A stretch of 64,000 nt of DNA. Origin: VGTK01 sp046327915 (lineage in GTDB: Bacteria; Desulfobacterota; Binatia; UBA12015). Every line of letters begins with the position of its first letter. Position 1 is the first letter of the stretch. Under the pieces are notes generated by a model that saw only the letters and a program-made list of their open reading frames with translations, made no database searches and had not been told where the DNA came from. Shown here one piece after another: positions 49,306 to 57,518 of this stretch. Location: positions 62,001 through 126,000 of the forward strand of contig JAXLXO010000013.1 of assembly GCA_046327915.1 (NCBI GenBank). The letters are read 5' to 3'. The translations under genes and the position numbers were made by a program.

Positions 49306-50664
49306 TCAGGCGAGCCGCTTGCTCACGTCCTCGCCCGCGGCGAGACGTGCGGCGTAGTCGTCGAGCCAGCGATGGAACTTCTCGCTCTCGGCGCGGTCGG
49401 CATCGAGGCGCGGATACGCCGGGATCGTGTACTCGGGATCGAGCGGCGGGTGGTCGCTCGCGGGCTTCCGCGCCATGACGCGTTCCAGGATCGGCTCGAG
49501 GCGCGCGGCGCGCTCGCGCTCGCGGCGCGGCGCGCGGTCGGCGAACTCGGGCATGATCTCGCGCGCGAACAGCTCGAGCGTCTCCATCACGTGCTCGTGG
49601 CGGTTGCGTCCGGCGGCGCACGACAGGATCACCTGGTCGACGCCGCACTCCTCGTAGCGGCGCATGTACTCGCGCACCTGCGCGGGCGTGCCCATCGCAC
49701 CGCGCAGGCCGCTGGTGCCGCCCTGCACGACCTTCGCGCCGAGGCGCTCGGGGCTGCCGGTCGCGAGCGCCACGGCCTCCGGGTCGTAGCCCATCTCGGC
49801 GCGCCGCGCGCGGTAGTCGGCCCAGAGGTTCTCCTGCGCGGGCTTGTGGCGCCCGAACACGTAGTAGTGGCCGAGCGAGTAGCCGATGAAGTTGACGCCC
49901 TCGGCGCCGCGCCGCACCGCCTCCTCCTCGTCGGGGTGGCAGAAGTACGACGTCACGGCCGCGAGATTGGCATTGACGGCGTCGCCGATCGGCACGCCCT
50001 CGTCGGCGAGCGTCCCGTAGTAGTCGTCGACCCAGTGGCGCGCCTCCTCGGGATCGAAGAAGGCGAAGGCGAGGGCGCCGATGCCCTTCTGCGCCGCGAG
50101 GTGGATCGTGTCGCGGCGGCTGCACGCAACCCACACCGGCGGGTGCGGCCGCTGCTCGGGCTTCGGCACGACGTTGCGCGGCGGCATGCGCACGTGCTCG
50201 CCGGCGTGTCCGGTGAACGGGGCCTCGGTGAGGCAGCGCAGCGCGACGCGGAGACCTTCCTCCCACATCGCGCGCTTCTTCGCCGGGTCGACGCCGAACG
50301 CGTCGAGCTCCGTCGCCGCCGAGCCTTCACCGGTGCCGAACTCGACCCGCCCGCCGGAGAGCACGTCGAGCGTGGCGATGCGCTCCGCGACGCGTGCCGG
50401 GTGGTTGATCGCGGGCAGCGTCTGCACGATGCCGTGTCCGAGACGGATCCTCTTCGTGCGCTGCGACGCCGCGGCGAGGAAGATCTCCGGTGCGCTCGAG
50501 TGCGAGTACTCCTCGAGGAAGTGGTGCTCGACCAGCCAGACGCAGTCGAAGCCGAGCCGGTCGGCGAGCTCGATCTCCTCGAGCGCCTCGGCGAACACGC
50601 GCCGGTCGTCCCCGTCGTCCCACGGACGCGGAACCTGATGCTCGTGGAAGATCCCGAATTTCAC
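49306..50664 (-). CDS. LLM-class (luciferase-like) flavin- or F420-dependent oxidoreductase
   Basis: A 452-residue luciferase-like monooxygenase or reductase. The N-terminal half has KFGIFHEHQVPRPW, FDCVWLVEHHFLEEYSHSSA and RIRLGHGIVQTLPAINHPAR, with the active-site EHHF motif; DVLSGGRVEFGTGEGS and a PRNVVPKPEQRPHPPVW block follow. GTG 50664 with GAGG upstream is the start; the longer reading frame crosses the divergent promoter. It is the first gene of the operon ending at 46286. The family uses FMN with a reductase, or F420; this sequence does not settle which. Confidence 0.9.
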   Translation of the reverse strand: MKFGIFHEHQVPRPWDDGDDRRVFAEALEEIELADRLGFDCVWLVEHHFLEEYSHSSAPEIFLAAASQRTKRIRLGHGIVQTLPAINHPARVAERIATLDVLSGGRVEFGTGEGSAATELDAFGVDPAKKRAMWEEGLRVALRCLTEAPFTGHAGEHVRMPPRNVVPKPEQRPHPPVWVACSRRDTIHLAAQKGIGALAFAFFDPEEARHWVDDYYGTLADEGVPIGDAVNANLAAVTSYFCHPDEEEAVRRGAEGVNFIGYSLGHYYVFGRHKPAQENLWADYRARRAEMGYDPEAVALATGSPERLGAKVVQGGTSGLRGAMGTPAQVREYMRRYEECGVDQVILSCAAGRNRHEHVMETLELFAREIMPEFADRAPRRERERAARLEPILERVMARKPASDHPPLDPEYTIPAYPRLDADRAESEKFHRWLDDYAARLAAGEDVSKRLA

Positions 50665-50712
50665 GGCGCCTCGCTTGGCGGGGAATGGATGGCTGGCGTC
50701 CCCCGGTGGCGC

Positions 50713-50735
50713 CATGTAACCCGTGCGTATACATG
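50713..50735. promoter_or_regulatory. Inverted repeat, probable TetR operator
   Basis: CATGTA (50713-50718) and TACATG (50730-50735) form an inverted repeat spanning 23 bases between the divergent LLM gene and the TetR gene. The right arm includes the TetR start codon region at 50733, so binding would also repress the regulator. Confidence 0.5.
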
Positions 50736-51365
50736 AGGGCAACACCTTCCCGCGGAGCCGTGAGATCCCGCGCCGCGACGAAGCCGCGGCAGCCGAAGCG
50801 CCTGCCGCGGGACGCGCGGCGGGAGACCATCCTGCGCGCCGCGGCCGACGTCATCGGCCGGCGCGGCTACGCGGCGGCCTCGATGGACGAGGTCGCGGCC
50901 GCGGCCGGGGTGACCAAGCTCATCCTCTACCGCCACTTCGCCTCGAAGGCGGAGCTGCACCGCGCGACCCTGAAACGGATCGCCGGGCAGGTCTGCGACG
51001 GCTTCGCCGCCGGGCTCGAGGAGGGCGGCTTCGGGGTGGGCACGCGCTCTCTGTTGAGCCTCGCGCGCGCGGAGCCGGTCGCGTTCCGGCTCTTCTGGCG
51101 TCAGGCGGATCATCCGCCGGAGTTCGCGCGGGACGCCGCTACGCTCCGGCGCCGGGCGATCGCCGCGGCCCGTCTGCGGCTCGGCGAGCGCGTGCCGAAG
51201 GCGTCGCGCGAGTGGGCCGCGCACGCGCTCGTCGGATACCTGGTCGAGGCGGTGCTCAACTGGCTCGCGTTCGGCGACCCGGCGCGCGACGAGCAGTTCG
51301 TCCGCGCGACCGACAAGGCGCTGCGCGCGGGCGTGCGCGCCTGGACCGAGATGTCCGGCGGCTGA
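50733..51365 (+). CDS. TetR-family regulator of the divergent LLM/BKACE operon
   Basis: A 210-residue TetR protein. The DNA-binding domain (about residues 27-75) has TILRAAADVIGRRGYAAASM, DEVAAAAGVTKLILYRHFAS and KAELHRATL; the rest is an all-helical regulatory domain with FWRQADHPPEF. ATG 50733 lies in the right arm of an inverted repeat. Its position 68 bases from the divergent four-gene operon makes it the likely repressor of that pathway. The effector is unknown. Confidence 0.92.
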   Translation: MRATPSRGAVRSRAATKPRQPKRLPRDARRETILRAAADVIGRRGYAAASMDEVAAAAGVTKLILYRHFASKAELHRATLKRIAGQVCDGFAAGLEEGGFGVGTRSLLSLARAEPVAFRLFWRQADHPPEFARDAATLRRRAIAAARLRLGERVPKASREWAAHALVGYLVEAVLNWLAFGDPARDEQFVRATDKALRAGVRAWTEMSGG

Positions 51366-51433
51366 CGGCGCACGCCCGCACCGCTGGCGACGGCGCCGCC
51401 GAGGGCGCAGGCTCGGAGCAGGAGGGACTACCC

Positions 51434-52219
51434 GTGATCCTGCTCGTGATCGTGCTCGGCATCGCCGTCGTCCTGATCTCCGGATTCCGCATCGCGCAGG
51501 AGTACGAGCGCGGCGTCGTCTTCCGGCTCGGCCGCTTCCTCGGGCTGCGCGGACCGGGGCTCTACTGGATCATCCCGCTCGGCATCGACCGCTCGTGGAC
51601 GATCGACACGCGCACGCGGACCGTGTCCGCGGAGCAGCAGGAGACGATCACGCGCGACAGCGTGACCGTCAAGCTCAACGCGGTGCTGTGGTACCGCGTC
51701 GTCGACCCGGCGAAGTCGGTGATCGAGGTCGCGGACGCGCCGGCGGCGGTCTACCAGCTCGCGCTGACGAGCCTCCGCAACTCGATCGGCCAGCACGACC
51801 TCGACGAGGTGCTGCAGGAGCGCGACAAGATCAACGAGGTGCTGCGCCAGAGCATCGCCGGCTCGACGGGAGCCTGGGGCGTCGAGATCGAGCGCTACGA
51901 GATGAAGGACGTCGAGCTGCCCGAGGCGATGCAGGAGGTGATGGCGATGCAGGCGCAGGCGATCCGCGAGAAGCGCGCGCGCATCATCAAGGCCGAGGCC
52001 GAGCTCGAGGCGTCGCGCAAGCTCGCCGAGGCGGCCGCGCAGATGGCGAACAACCCCGTTGCGGTGGAGCTGCGGCGCATGCAGATGGTCACCGAGGTGG
52101 GCGCGGAGAACAACAGCACGACGGTGATGATGATCCCGTCCGACTTCGTGACGATGGCGAAGGGCTTCACCGAGTACCTCCGCGAGCACGCACCGCGGGC
52201 CGCCGCGAGCGTGTCGTGA
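51434..52219 (+). CDS. Slipin (SPFH/stomatin-like membrane protein)
   Basis: A 261-residue SPFH protein. One N-terminal membrane helix (ILLVIVLGIAVVLISGF) leads into the prohibitin-homology domain with RIAQEYERGVVFRLGRFLG, GLYWIIPLGIDRSWTIDTRT, and TVKLNAVLWYRVVDPAKSV, and then a coiled coil from about residue 165 (REKRARIIKAEAELEASRKL). It is full length for slipins, which form oligomers on the inner membrane. GTG 51434 follows GGAGGG. No NfeD partner gene lies next to it, which is unusual but not rare. Confidence 0.93.
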   Translation: MILLVIVLGIAVVLISGFRIAQEYERGVVFRLGRFLGLRGPGLYWIIPLGIDRSWTIDTRTRTVSAEQQETITRDSVTVKLNAVLWYRVVDPAKSVIEVADAPAAVYQLALTSLRNSIGQHDLDEVLQERDKINEVLRQSIAGSTGAWGVEIERYEMKDVELPEAMQEVMAMQAQAIREKRARIIKAEAELEASRKLAEAAAQMANNPVAVELRRMQMVTEVGAENNSTTVMMIPSDFVTMAKGFTEYLREHAPRAAASVS

Positions 52220-52244
52220 TGCATCGGCGAACGGTGGTGTCCGC

Positions 52245-52670
52245 ATGCTGACGCTGGCATCGGTGCTCGTCGCCGCGAGCGGTGCGATCGTCGCGACGTT
52301 CGGTGCGTTGCACGCGCTGTTCACGTTCCGCGGACGCCGGCTGCTTCCGCGCGACGACGCGCTGCGGACGCGAATGCAGGAAGTCTCGCCCGTCATCACG
52401 CGCGAGACGACGATGTGGAAGGCGTGGCTCGGCTTCAACGCGAGCCACGGCCTCGGGCTCGTGCTCTTCGGCGTCCTCTACGCCTGGCTCGCGCTGGCGC
52501 ACGGCGCGCTGCTGTTCGGCTCGGCGTTCCTGCTGACGCTCGGCTTCGCCGCGCTGTGCGCCTGGGTCGTGCTGGCGAAGCTCTACTTCTTCTCGGTGCC
52601 GCTGCGCGGCGTCGTAGTGGCGACGGTGCTGTACGTGGTCGGTGTGCTCGCATCGAGGTACGCCGGATGA
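52245..52670 (+). CDS. Small membrane protein (LIC_13387-like)
   Basis: A 141-residue protein with about four membrane helices (near residues 3-22, 63-83, 87-107 and 114-135). The MWKAWLGFNASHGLGLVLFG segment is characteristic of a family I know as LIC_13387-type proteins, of unknown function; I am not certain of the assignment. The next gene overlaps its stop by four bases (ATGA), so it is co-translated with a VOC protein. Confidence 0.65.
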   Translation: MLTLASVLVAASGAIVATFGALHALFTFRGRRLLPRDDALRTRMQEVSPVITRETTMWKAWLGFNASHGLGLVLFGVLYAWLALAHGALLFGSAFLLTLGFAALCAWVVLAKLYFFSVPLRGVVVATVLYVVGVLASRYAG

Positions 52671-53035
52671 TCCGTCCGCGCCACGTCATCGCGGTGCCCG
52701 ACCTCGCGCGCTCGGCGCGCTTCTACGGCGACGTGCTCGGCTTCGAGGTGCGCGAGGTCGGCGATCCAGGCTGGCGCTTCTTCGTGCGCGACGGCTGCAC
52801 GATCATGGCGGGCGAGTGTCCCGACGCGCTGCCGCCGGCGGACCTCGGCGACCACTCGTACTTCGCCTACCTCGAGGTCGAGGGCATCGACCGCTGGTAC
52901 GACGAGCTCGTCGGGAAGAGCGTCGAGCTGATCAAGCCGCTGCGCGATGAGCCGTGGGGCATGCGCGAGTTCGGCATCCGCACCGTCGACGGACACCGGA
53001 TCATGTTCGGCGCCGCCGTCGACGGAGCGGTCTGA
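52667..53035 (+). CDS. Glyoxalase/VOC-superfamily protein
   Basis: A 122-residue VOC protein: PRHVIAVPDLARSARFYGDVL opens the first unit, followed by FEVREVGDPGWRFFVRDGC, and HSYFAYLEVEGIDRWYDELV opens the second, closing with GMREFGIRTVDGHRIMFG. ATG 52667 overlaps the upstream stop by four bases. Enzyme type is not evident; bleomycin-binding and isomerase relatives share this pattern. Confidence 0.88.
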   Translation: MIRPRHVIAVPDLARSARFYGDVLGFEVREVGDPGWRFFVRDGCTIMAGECPDALPPADLGDHSYFAYLEVEGIDRWYDELVGKSVELIKPLRDEPWGMREFGIRTVDGHRIMFGAAVDGAV

Positions 53036-53080
53036 GGAAGCCGGAGGACCCGGGGCAGACCCGGACCCTCCGGCCGATCG

Positions 53081-54904
53081 TCAGGGAAGCAGCGTCGTCC
53101 CCGCGCAGAAGAGGTTCGGCTTCTGCGCCGCGACGAGGCTCGTCACGGCGTCGGCCGCACCACTCTGGGCCGTCGCATCGAGGCACGCCGGGCAGGTGCC
53201 GCCGACGAGCAGCTTGACGCTGGCCGCGTCGAACGCGGTGCGGCACGACGTCGGCTTGCCCGCACCGGCCTTGCACGCGTTCAGGTCGAAGCTCTTGCCC
53301 TTCGCCAGCGCGCCGGCCTGCTTCGCGTCGCACTTCGCGAGACACGCGGCGAGCTTCTTCAGCGCGTTCGCGACGCCGCTCTCGCACCTGGCGGTGTCGG
53401 CGTCGGGCGGCACGAAGCCGGTGTCGTCGCCACCGAGCGGGACCGCTCCTGCGCAGTAGATCGTGCCGTTGTACGCCTCGACGAACTGCATCGCCTGGTC
53501 CGCGACGGCCGACTGTGCCGTCGCATCGAGGCAGGCGGGGCAGGTGCCCTTGCCGAGCAGCTTCGCGCTCGCGGCGTCGAAGCCGGCGCGGCACGAGGTC
53601 GGCTTGCCGGTGCCGTCCTCGCAAGCGTCGTCGTCGAAAGGCGTGCTCTTCAGCGCGGAGTCCGCCTGCTTGACCTGGCACTTCGTCGCGCACGCCGAGA
53701 GCTTGCTCAGCTGCTTCGCGACGCCGAGCTCGCAGCTCGCGGTGTCCTTGTCGGGAGGCACGAAGCCGGTGCTGCCGCCCGGCGGTGTGGGAGTCGGAAC
53801 CGCGGTCGGCGTGGGCGTCGGGCTCGCGGGATCGAACGACTCGGCGAAGTACTCGTGGCTGTCGGCGTTCGCGATCGCCTGCGACGGGTTGCTGATCGCC
53901 AGCGCCTTCGCGTCGGTCTCTCCGTAGGCGTAATCCTCCGTGGCGGCGACCGGCGTGAAGTGCGACGTCTCGTGGATCAGCGTGCCGCCGCGAGAGTCGG
54001 TTCCGGTGACCGGCGCGTCCCAGAACGATCCGCAGAGGTGGACCGTGTAGGTCGAGTCGCTCGGGAAGACGAACGCGAAGTCTCCCGAGAAGCAGTCGGT
54101 GCCCGAGCAATCGAACGCCATCGGGTTCGAGCCGAGACGGCTCAGGATGTTCGTGAAGTTCGTCGTCACCGTCGCGTAGCGCGTCGCGTTGAACGCGCCG
54201 AACCAGGTCGTGTAGTGGGTGTCGACGCTCGATGCCTGCAGGTAGTCGTTCGCGGCCGTCGCGTAGCTGGTCGCGGCGTCGCGCGCGGCGCTCACCTCGG
54301 TGATCTGCGACGCGGAGCAGGACACGTAGCTGCTGCTTCCCGACTCGATCTTCGCGTTCGACCGGACCGTCGCCGGACGCGAGCGGCCCTCGACGGCGAT
54401 CTCGATCGGGTTCGAGGTCAGCGCCGCGTCGGCGGCTCCACCGACGAACAGGTCGGGCGACGCGACGTCATAGAGCACCGCATAGGTTCCGGTCGCGGAG
54501 AAGTCGTACGCGTCCGTCAGGTCGACGTCCCAGGTCACGGAGTCGCCTGCGCCGAGAAAGACGTAGTCGGTCTCGGTCGGCGTCGCGCGCTTCGTGATCC
54601 GGCCCGTGTAGGCGACGCGCACGCCGTCGCGCTCGACCACGAAGATCGGTGCGAGGATGCCGTCCTCGGGCGTCAGCCAGCGCAGCAGGCCTGCGGGCGC
54701 GGTGCCGCCGTTCGCGAGCGTCAGCTGCACGACGACGCGGTCGCTGCCGGCGAACGACGCTTGCGCGGCGCTCAGCGTGGCGGTGACGGCGTCGCCCCGG
54801 GCACGGGCGGACGGGACTGCGGCGAAGAGGGCGCCGCACACGGCGGCGACGACCAGGACGCGCCGGAATGCGGCGTGCTGCGTCTGGTGGGAGGTGAGGC
54901 TCAT
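53081..54904 (-). CDS. Secreted M35 (LysN-like) metalloprotease with two eight-cysteine C-terminal domains
   Basis: A 607-residue exported protease. Order: signal peptide (to about residue 36); N-terminal domain (40-175) with RVVVQLTLANGGTAPAGLLR and SVTWDVDLTDAYDF; M35 catalytic domain (185-355) with WFGAFNATR, then GTLIHETSHF (HExxH at 311-315) and ATEDYAYGETDAKAL, where Asp324 is the third zinc ligand, and NADSHEYFAE. A Pro-Thr linker (359-378) leads to two tandem domains (about 379-490 and 493-607), each with eight cysteines and the shared TGFVPPD start and CPACLDATAQS core. The catalytic part resembles peptidyl-Lys metalloendopeptidase. ATG 54904 is supported by the signal peptide. It is last in the operon with 54943 and 56934. 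Confidence 0.88.
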   Translation of the reverse strand: MSLTSHQTQHAAFRRVLVVAAVCGALFAAVPSARARGDAVTATLSAAQASFAGSDRVVVQLTLANGGTAPAGLLRWLTPEDGILAPIFVVERDGVRVAYTGRITKRATPTETDYVFLGAGDSVTWDVDLTDAYDFSATGTYAVLYDVASPDLFVGGAADAALTSNPIEIAVEGRSRPATVRSNAKIESGSSSYVSCSASQITEVSAARDAATSYATAANDYLQASSVDTHYTTWFGAFNATRYATVTTNFTNILSRLGSNPMAFDCSGTDCFSGDFAFVFPSDSTYTVHLCGSFWDAPVTGTDSRGGTLIHETSHFTPVAATEDYAYGETDAKALAISNPSQAIANADSHEYFAESFDPASPTPTPTAVPTPTPPGGSTGFVPPDKDTASCELGVAKQLSKLSACATKCQVKQADSALKSTPFDDDACEDGTGKPTSCRAGFDAASAKLLGKGTCPACLDATAQSAVADQAMQFVEAYNGTIYCAGAVPLGGDDTGFVPPDADTARCESGVANALKKLAACLAKCDAKQAGALAKGKSFDLNACKAGAGKPTSCRTAFDAASVKLLVGGTCPACLDATAQSGAADAVTSLVAAQKPNLFCAGTTLLP

Positions 54905-54942
54905 CGGGGCTCCTCGGTGTGGGCCCGATGAAGCTGGGCAGT

Positions 54943-56937
54943 CTAGGGGAGTGGTGTCGTTCCCTCGCAGTAGAGGCTGCCGCGGAGTCCTGCAACGAAG
55001 CCGGTCACCGCGTCGGCCGCGGCGGACTGGGCGCTCGCGTCGAGACACGCGGGGCACGCGCCGCCGAGGAGCACGTTCGCGCTCGCCGCGTCGAAGGTGT
55101 TGCGGCAGGAGGTCGGCTTGGTGAACTTGCACGCGTCTGCGTCGAAGCTCGTGCCGCCGGCGAGTGCCACCGCCTGCTTGCGATCGCACTTCACGAGACA
55201 CGACGCGTACCGCTTGAGAGCGCGCGCGATGGACCCCTCACACGACGCCACGCCCGCGTCGGGCGGCACGAAGCCGGTGTCGTCGCCGCCGAAGGGCACG
55301 CTGCCGGCGCAGTAGAGCGAGCCGTTGGTCTGCTCGACGAACGTCGTCACGCGGTCGGCGAGATCGCCTTGCGCCGCCGTGTCGAGACACACAGGGCAGC
55401 CCGTGATCGCGGCGCTCGACGCGTCGAAGGTGTCGCGGCACGAGGTCGGCGTTCCCGCCTCGCAGGCGTCGTCGTCGAACGGGATGCTCTGCAGCAGGGA
55501 GTTCGACTGCGCCACATGGCACTTCCGCGTGCAGTCCGACAGCCGTCCGAGGCGCCGCGCGATCGCGCCCTCGCAGCTCGCGACGACGGTGTCGGACGGA
55601 ACGAACCCGTTGCTGGTCGGAGCCGCGGTCGGCGCGGGGGACGGCGATGGTGTCGCGGTGACGAACGGAGTCGGCGACGGTGACGGCGTCGGAGTGCGCG
55701 ACGGCGTCGGTGTCGGCGTGCGGGTCGGAGTGCGCGACGGCGTCGGTGTCGGCGTGCGGGTCGGAGTGGGCGACGGTGTCGGCGTTGGCGTGCGTGACGG
55801 AGTCGGTGTGGGAGTGCGAGTCGGAGTCGGGGACGGAGTGGGTGTCGGGGTGCGCGACGGCGTCGGCGTCGGTGTACGCGTCGGCGTGGGCGACGGTGTC
55901 GGCGTCGCGACCGGCACCGACGACTCGCCGAAGTACTCGTGGTTGTCCGCGTTCGCGATCGCGTTCGCCGGGTTGTTGATCGCGAGGCTCTTCGCTCCGC
56001 TCTGCCCGTAGACGAAGTCGTCGGTGCTCGCGACGTCGACGAAGTGCGACGCCTCGTGGATCAGCGTGCCGGCCTTCGAGTCGGTGCCCTGCGCGGGCGC
56101 GCTCCAGAACGCGCCGCACAGCGTGATCGTGTGCGTCGCGTCGTCGGGGTAGACGAACGCGTACGTGCCGGCGTCGGTGCACGTGCAGTCGAAGATGATC
56201 GCGCCGTTCGCGAGCAGATTGAGAATCTTCGTGAAGTGCGTCCGGACCGTCGTGTAGCGGGTGGCGTCGTAGACGCCGAACCACGTGGTGTAGTGCGTGT
56301 CGACGATTCCGGCGGTGAGGTAGCCGAGCCCGTCGGTGGAGTAGGTGGCCGCGTCCGTGCGCGCGGTGGCCAGCTGCGTCTGCCGCGTGGTGGTGCAGCT
56401 GACGAACGACGTGCTCGCGGCGTCGACCTTGGGCAGCACCTGCGTCGCCGGACGCGGGTGCCCTTCGACGAAGATCTCGACGGTGTTCGAGACCAGGAAC
56501 GCCGACGGGTCGCCGTTCGGCGCGAACAGATCGTCCGACGCGACGTCGTACGTGACGGCGTACGTTCCGGTGACGGAGAAGTCGTACGCGTCGGTGAGGT
56601 CGACGTCCCAGGTCACGCTTTCGCCCGCGTCGAGAAAGACGTAGTCGGTGTCGGCCGGCGCCGCGCGCTTGACGCGAATTCCCGTGTACGGGACGAGCTC
56701 GCCGTCGCGCTCGACGGCGAAGATCTCGCTGGTGATGCCGTCCTCGGGCGTGAGCCAGCGCAGCAGGCCCGCGGGCGCCGTGCCGGTGTTGGTGAGCGTC
56801 AGCTGCACGACGACCGCGTCGGCAGCGCCGAACGACGTCTGCTCCGCGCCGATCGTCGCGATCACGCCGTCCTGTGCGCGGGCCGGCGTCGCGAGCAGCG
56901 CGGCGACGAGAAGGACGGCGGCGGTGATCGACCTCAC
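54943..56937 (-). CDS. Secreted M35 (LysN-like) metalloprotease with proline-threonine linker and two eight-cysteine domains
   Basis: A 664-residue paralogue of the protease at 53081. Order: signal peptide (to residue 21); N-terminal domain (25-160); catalytic domain (175-340) with SCTTTRQTQLATARTDAAT, GVYDATRY, GTDSKAGTLIHEASHF (HExxH 294-298) and STDDFVYGQSG (Asp306 third ligand); a long Thr-Pro-Ser-Arg linker (345-440) with a 20-residue period; and two eight-cysteine domains (about 442-545 and 550-664). GTG 56937 overlaps the stop of the N-domain protein gene by four bases (GTGA). The catalytic domain is close to basidiomycete peptidyl-Lys metalloendopeptidase in layout. It probably digests extracellular protein. 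Confidence 0.88.
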   Translation of the reverse strand: MRSITAAVLLVAALLATPARAQDGVIATIGAEQTSFGAADAVVVQLTLTNTGTAPAGLLRWLTPEDGITSEIFAVERDGELVPYTGIRVKRAAPADTDYVFLDAGESVTWDVDLTDAYDFSVTGTYAVTYDVASDDLFAPNGDPSAFLVSNTVEIFVEGHPRPATQVLPKVDAASTSFVSCTTTRQTQLATARTDAATYSTDGLGYLTAGIVDTHYTTWFGVYDATRYTTVRTHFTKILNLLANGAIIFDCTCTDAGTYAFVYPDDATHTITLCGAFWSAPAQGTDSKAGTLIHEASHFVDVASTDDFVYGQSGAKSLAINNPANAIANADNHEYFGESSVPVATPTPSPTPTRTPTPTPSRTPTPTPSPTPTRTPTPTPSRTPTPTPSPTPTRTPTPTPSRTPTRTPTPTPSRTPTPSPSPTPFVTATPSPSPAPTAAPTSNGFVPSDTVVASCEGAIARRLGRLSDCTRKCHVAQSNSLLQSIPFDDDACEAGTPTSCRDTFDASSAAITGCPVCLDTAAQGDLADRVTTFVEQTNGSLYCAGSVPFGGDDTGFVPPDAGVASCEGSIARALKRYASCLVKCDRKQAVALAGGTSFDADACKFTKPTSCRNTFDAASANVLLGGACPACLDASAQSAAADAVTGFVAGLRGSLYCEGTTPLP
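55666..55905 (-). repeat. 60-bp tandem repeats encoding the Thr-Pro linker
   Basis: The DNA encoding residues 345-424 of the protease repeats with a 60-bp period (20 residues, TPTPTPSPTPTRTPTPTPSR), about three and a half times, followed by degenerate repeats. The high identity between copies indicates recent expansion and likely variability in length. Confidence 0.85.
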
Positions 56938-57518
56938 TTGGCGGCTCCTTCGACGGCGAAGCGCAGGGGCTCCGAGACGAGGTGGCCGTCCGCCGGTGGT
57001 GCGTTCTTCTTCGGCAGCCACAGCTGCGGCGACGTCACGTCGTACGTCACGACGTAGTGCCCCGGTGCCGCGAGGTCGTGGAGCTTCGCGAGGTCGACGT
57101 CGCTGGTGACGCTCGCACCGGGCTCGAGCGTCACGTAGTCCGCGTCGGTCGGCTCGGGACGCTTCGCCATGCGGCCTCGGTACGGCACGTCCGTGCCGTC
57201 GTGCGTGACCTTGAACAGCGGCGCGGAGACTCCGTCGAGGGGGGTTCGCCAGCGCAGGATCGCGACGCGGCGCTCGCCGGGATTGGCCAGCGTGACGTGC
57301 ACGATCACCGGCTCGCCCGGGGCGAAGGTCGTGCGGTCGGCGGCGAGGCGAACGGTCGCGGTCATCTCTCTGTTGTTCGGCGTTTCCGCCGCGCCACTCC
57401 ACGACGAGCCGACGAGGGCGAGGAGAACGGCGGCGATGGCCGAAGCGAGCAATGCGCTGCCGCGAAGGCGGGTGTCCGGCACCGGGTCGGTTGTCACTGG
57501 TCGGCTCGTTGGCCTCAT
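56934..57518 (-). CDS. Secreted protein made only of the protease N-terminal domain
   Basis: A 194-residue exported protein. After a signal or anchor segment (SALLASAIAAVLLALVGSSW), residues 50-190 align by eye with the N-terminal domains of both M35 proteases: VIVHVTLANPGERRVAILRWRTPLDGVSAPLF, then YRGRMAKRPEPTDADYVTLEPGASVTSDVDL and HYVVTYDVTSPQLW. No catalytic domain, cysteine or zinc motif follows. It is the first gene of the operon and its stop overlaps the next protease by four bases. It could act as a chaperone or trans-acting inhibitor of the proteases, or as a receptor-binding partner; none of this is shown. Confidence 0.8.
   Translation of the reverse strand: MRPTSRPVTTDPVPDTRLRGSALLASAIAAVLLALVGSSWSGAAETPNNREMTATVRLAADRTTFAPGEPVIVHVTLANPGERRVAILRWRTPLDGVSAPLFKVTHDGTDVPYRGRMAKRPEPTDADYVTLEPGASVTSDVDLAKLHDLAAPGHYVVTYDVTSPQLWLPKKNAPPADGHLVSEPLRFAVEGAAK

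Noticed and set aside
55666..55905. CRISPR array
   Set aside because: The repeats are in frame, have no spacers of different sequence, and encode a Thr-Pro linker; no cas genes are present.
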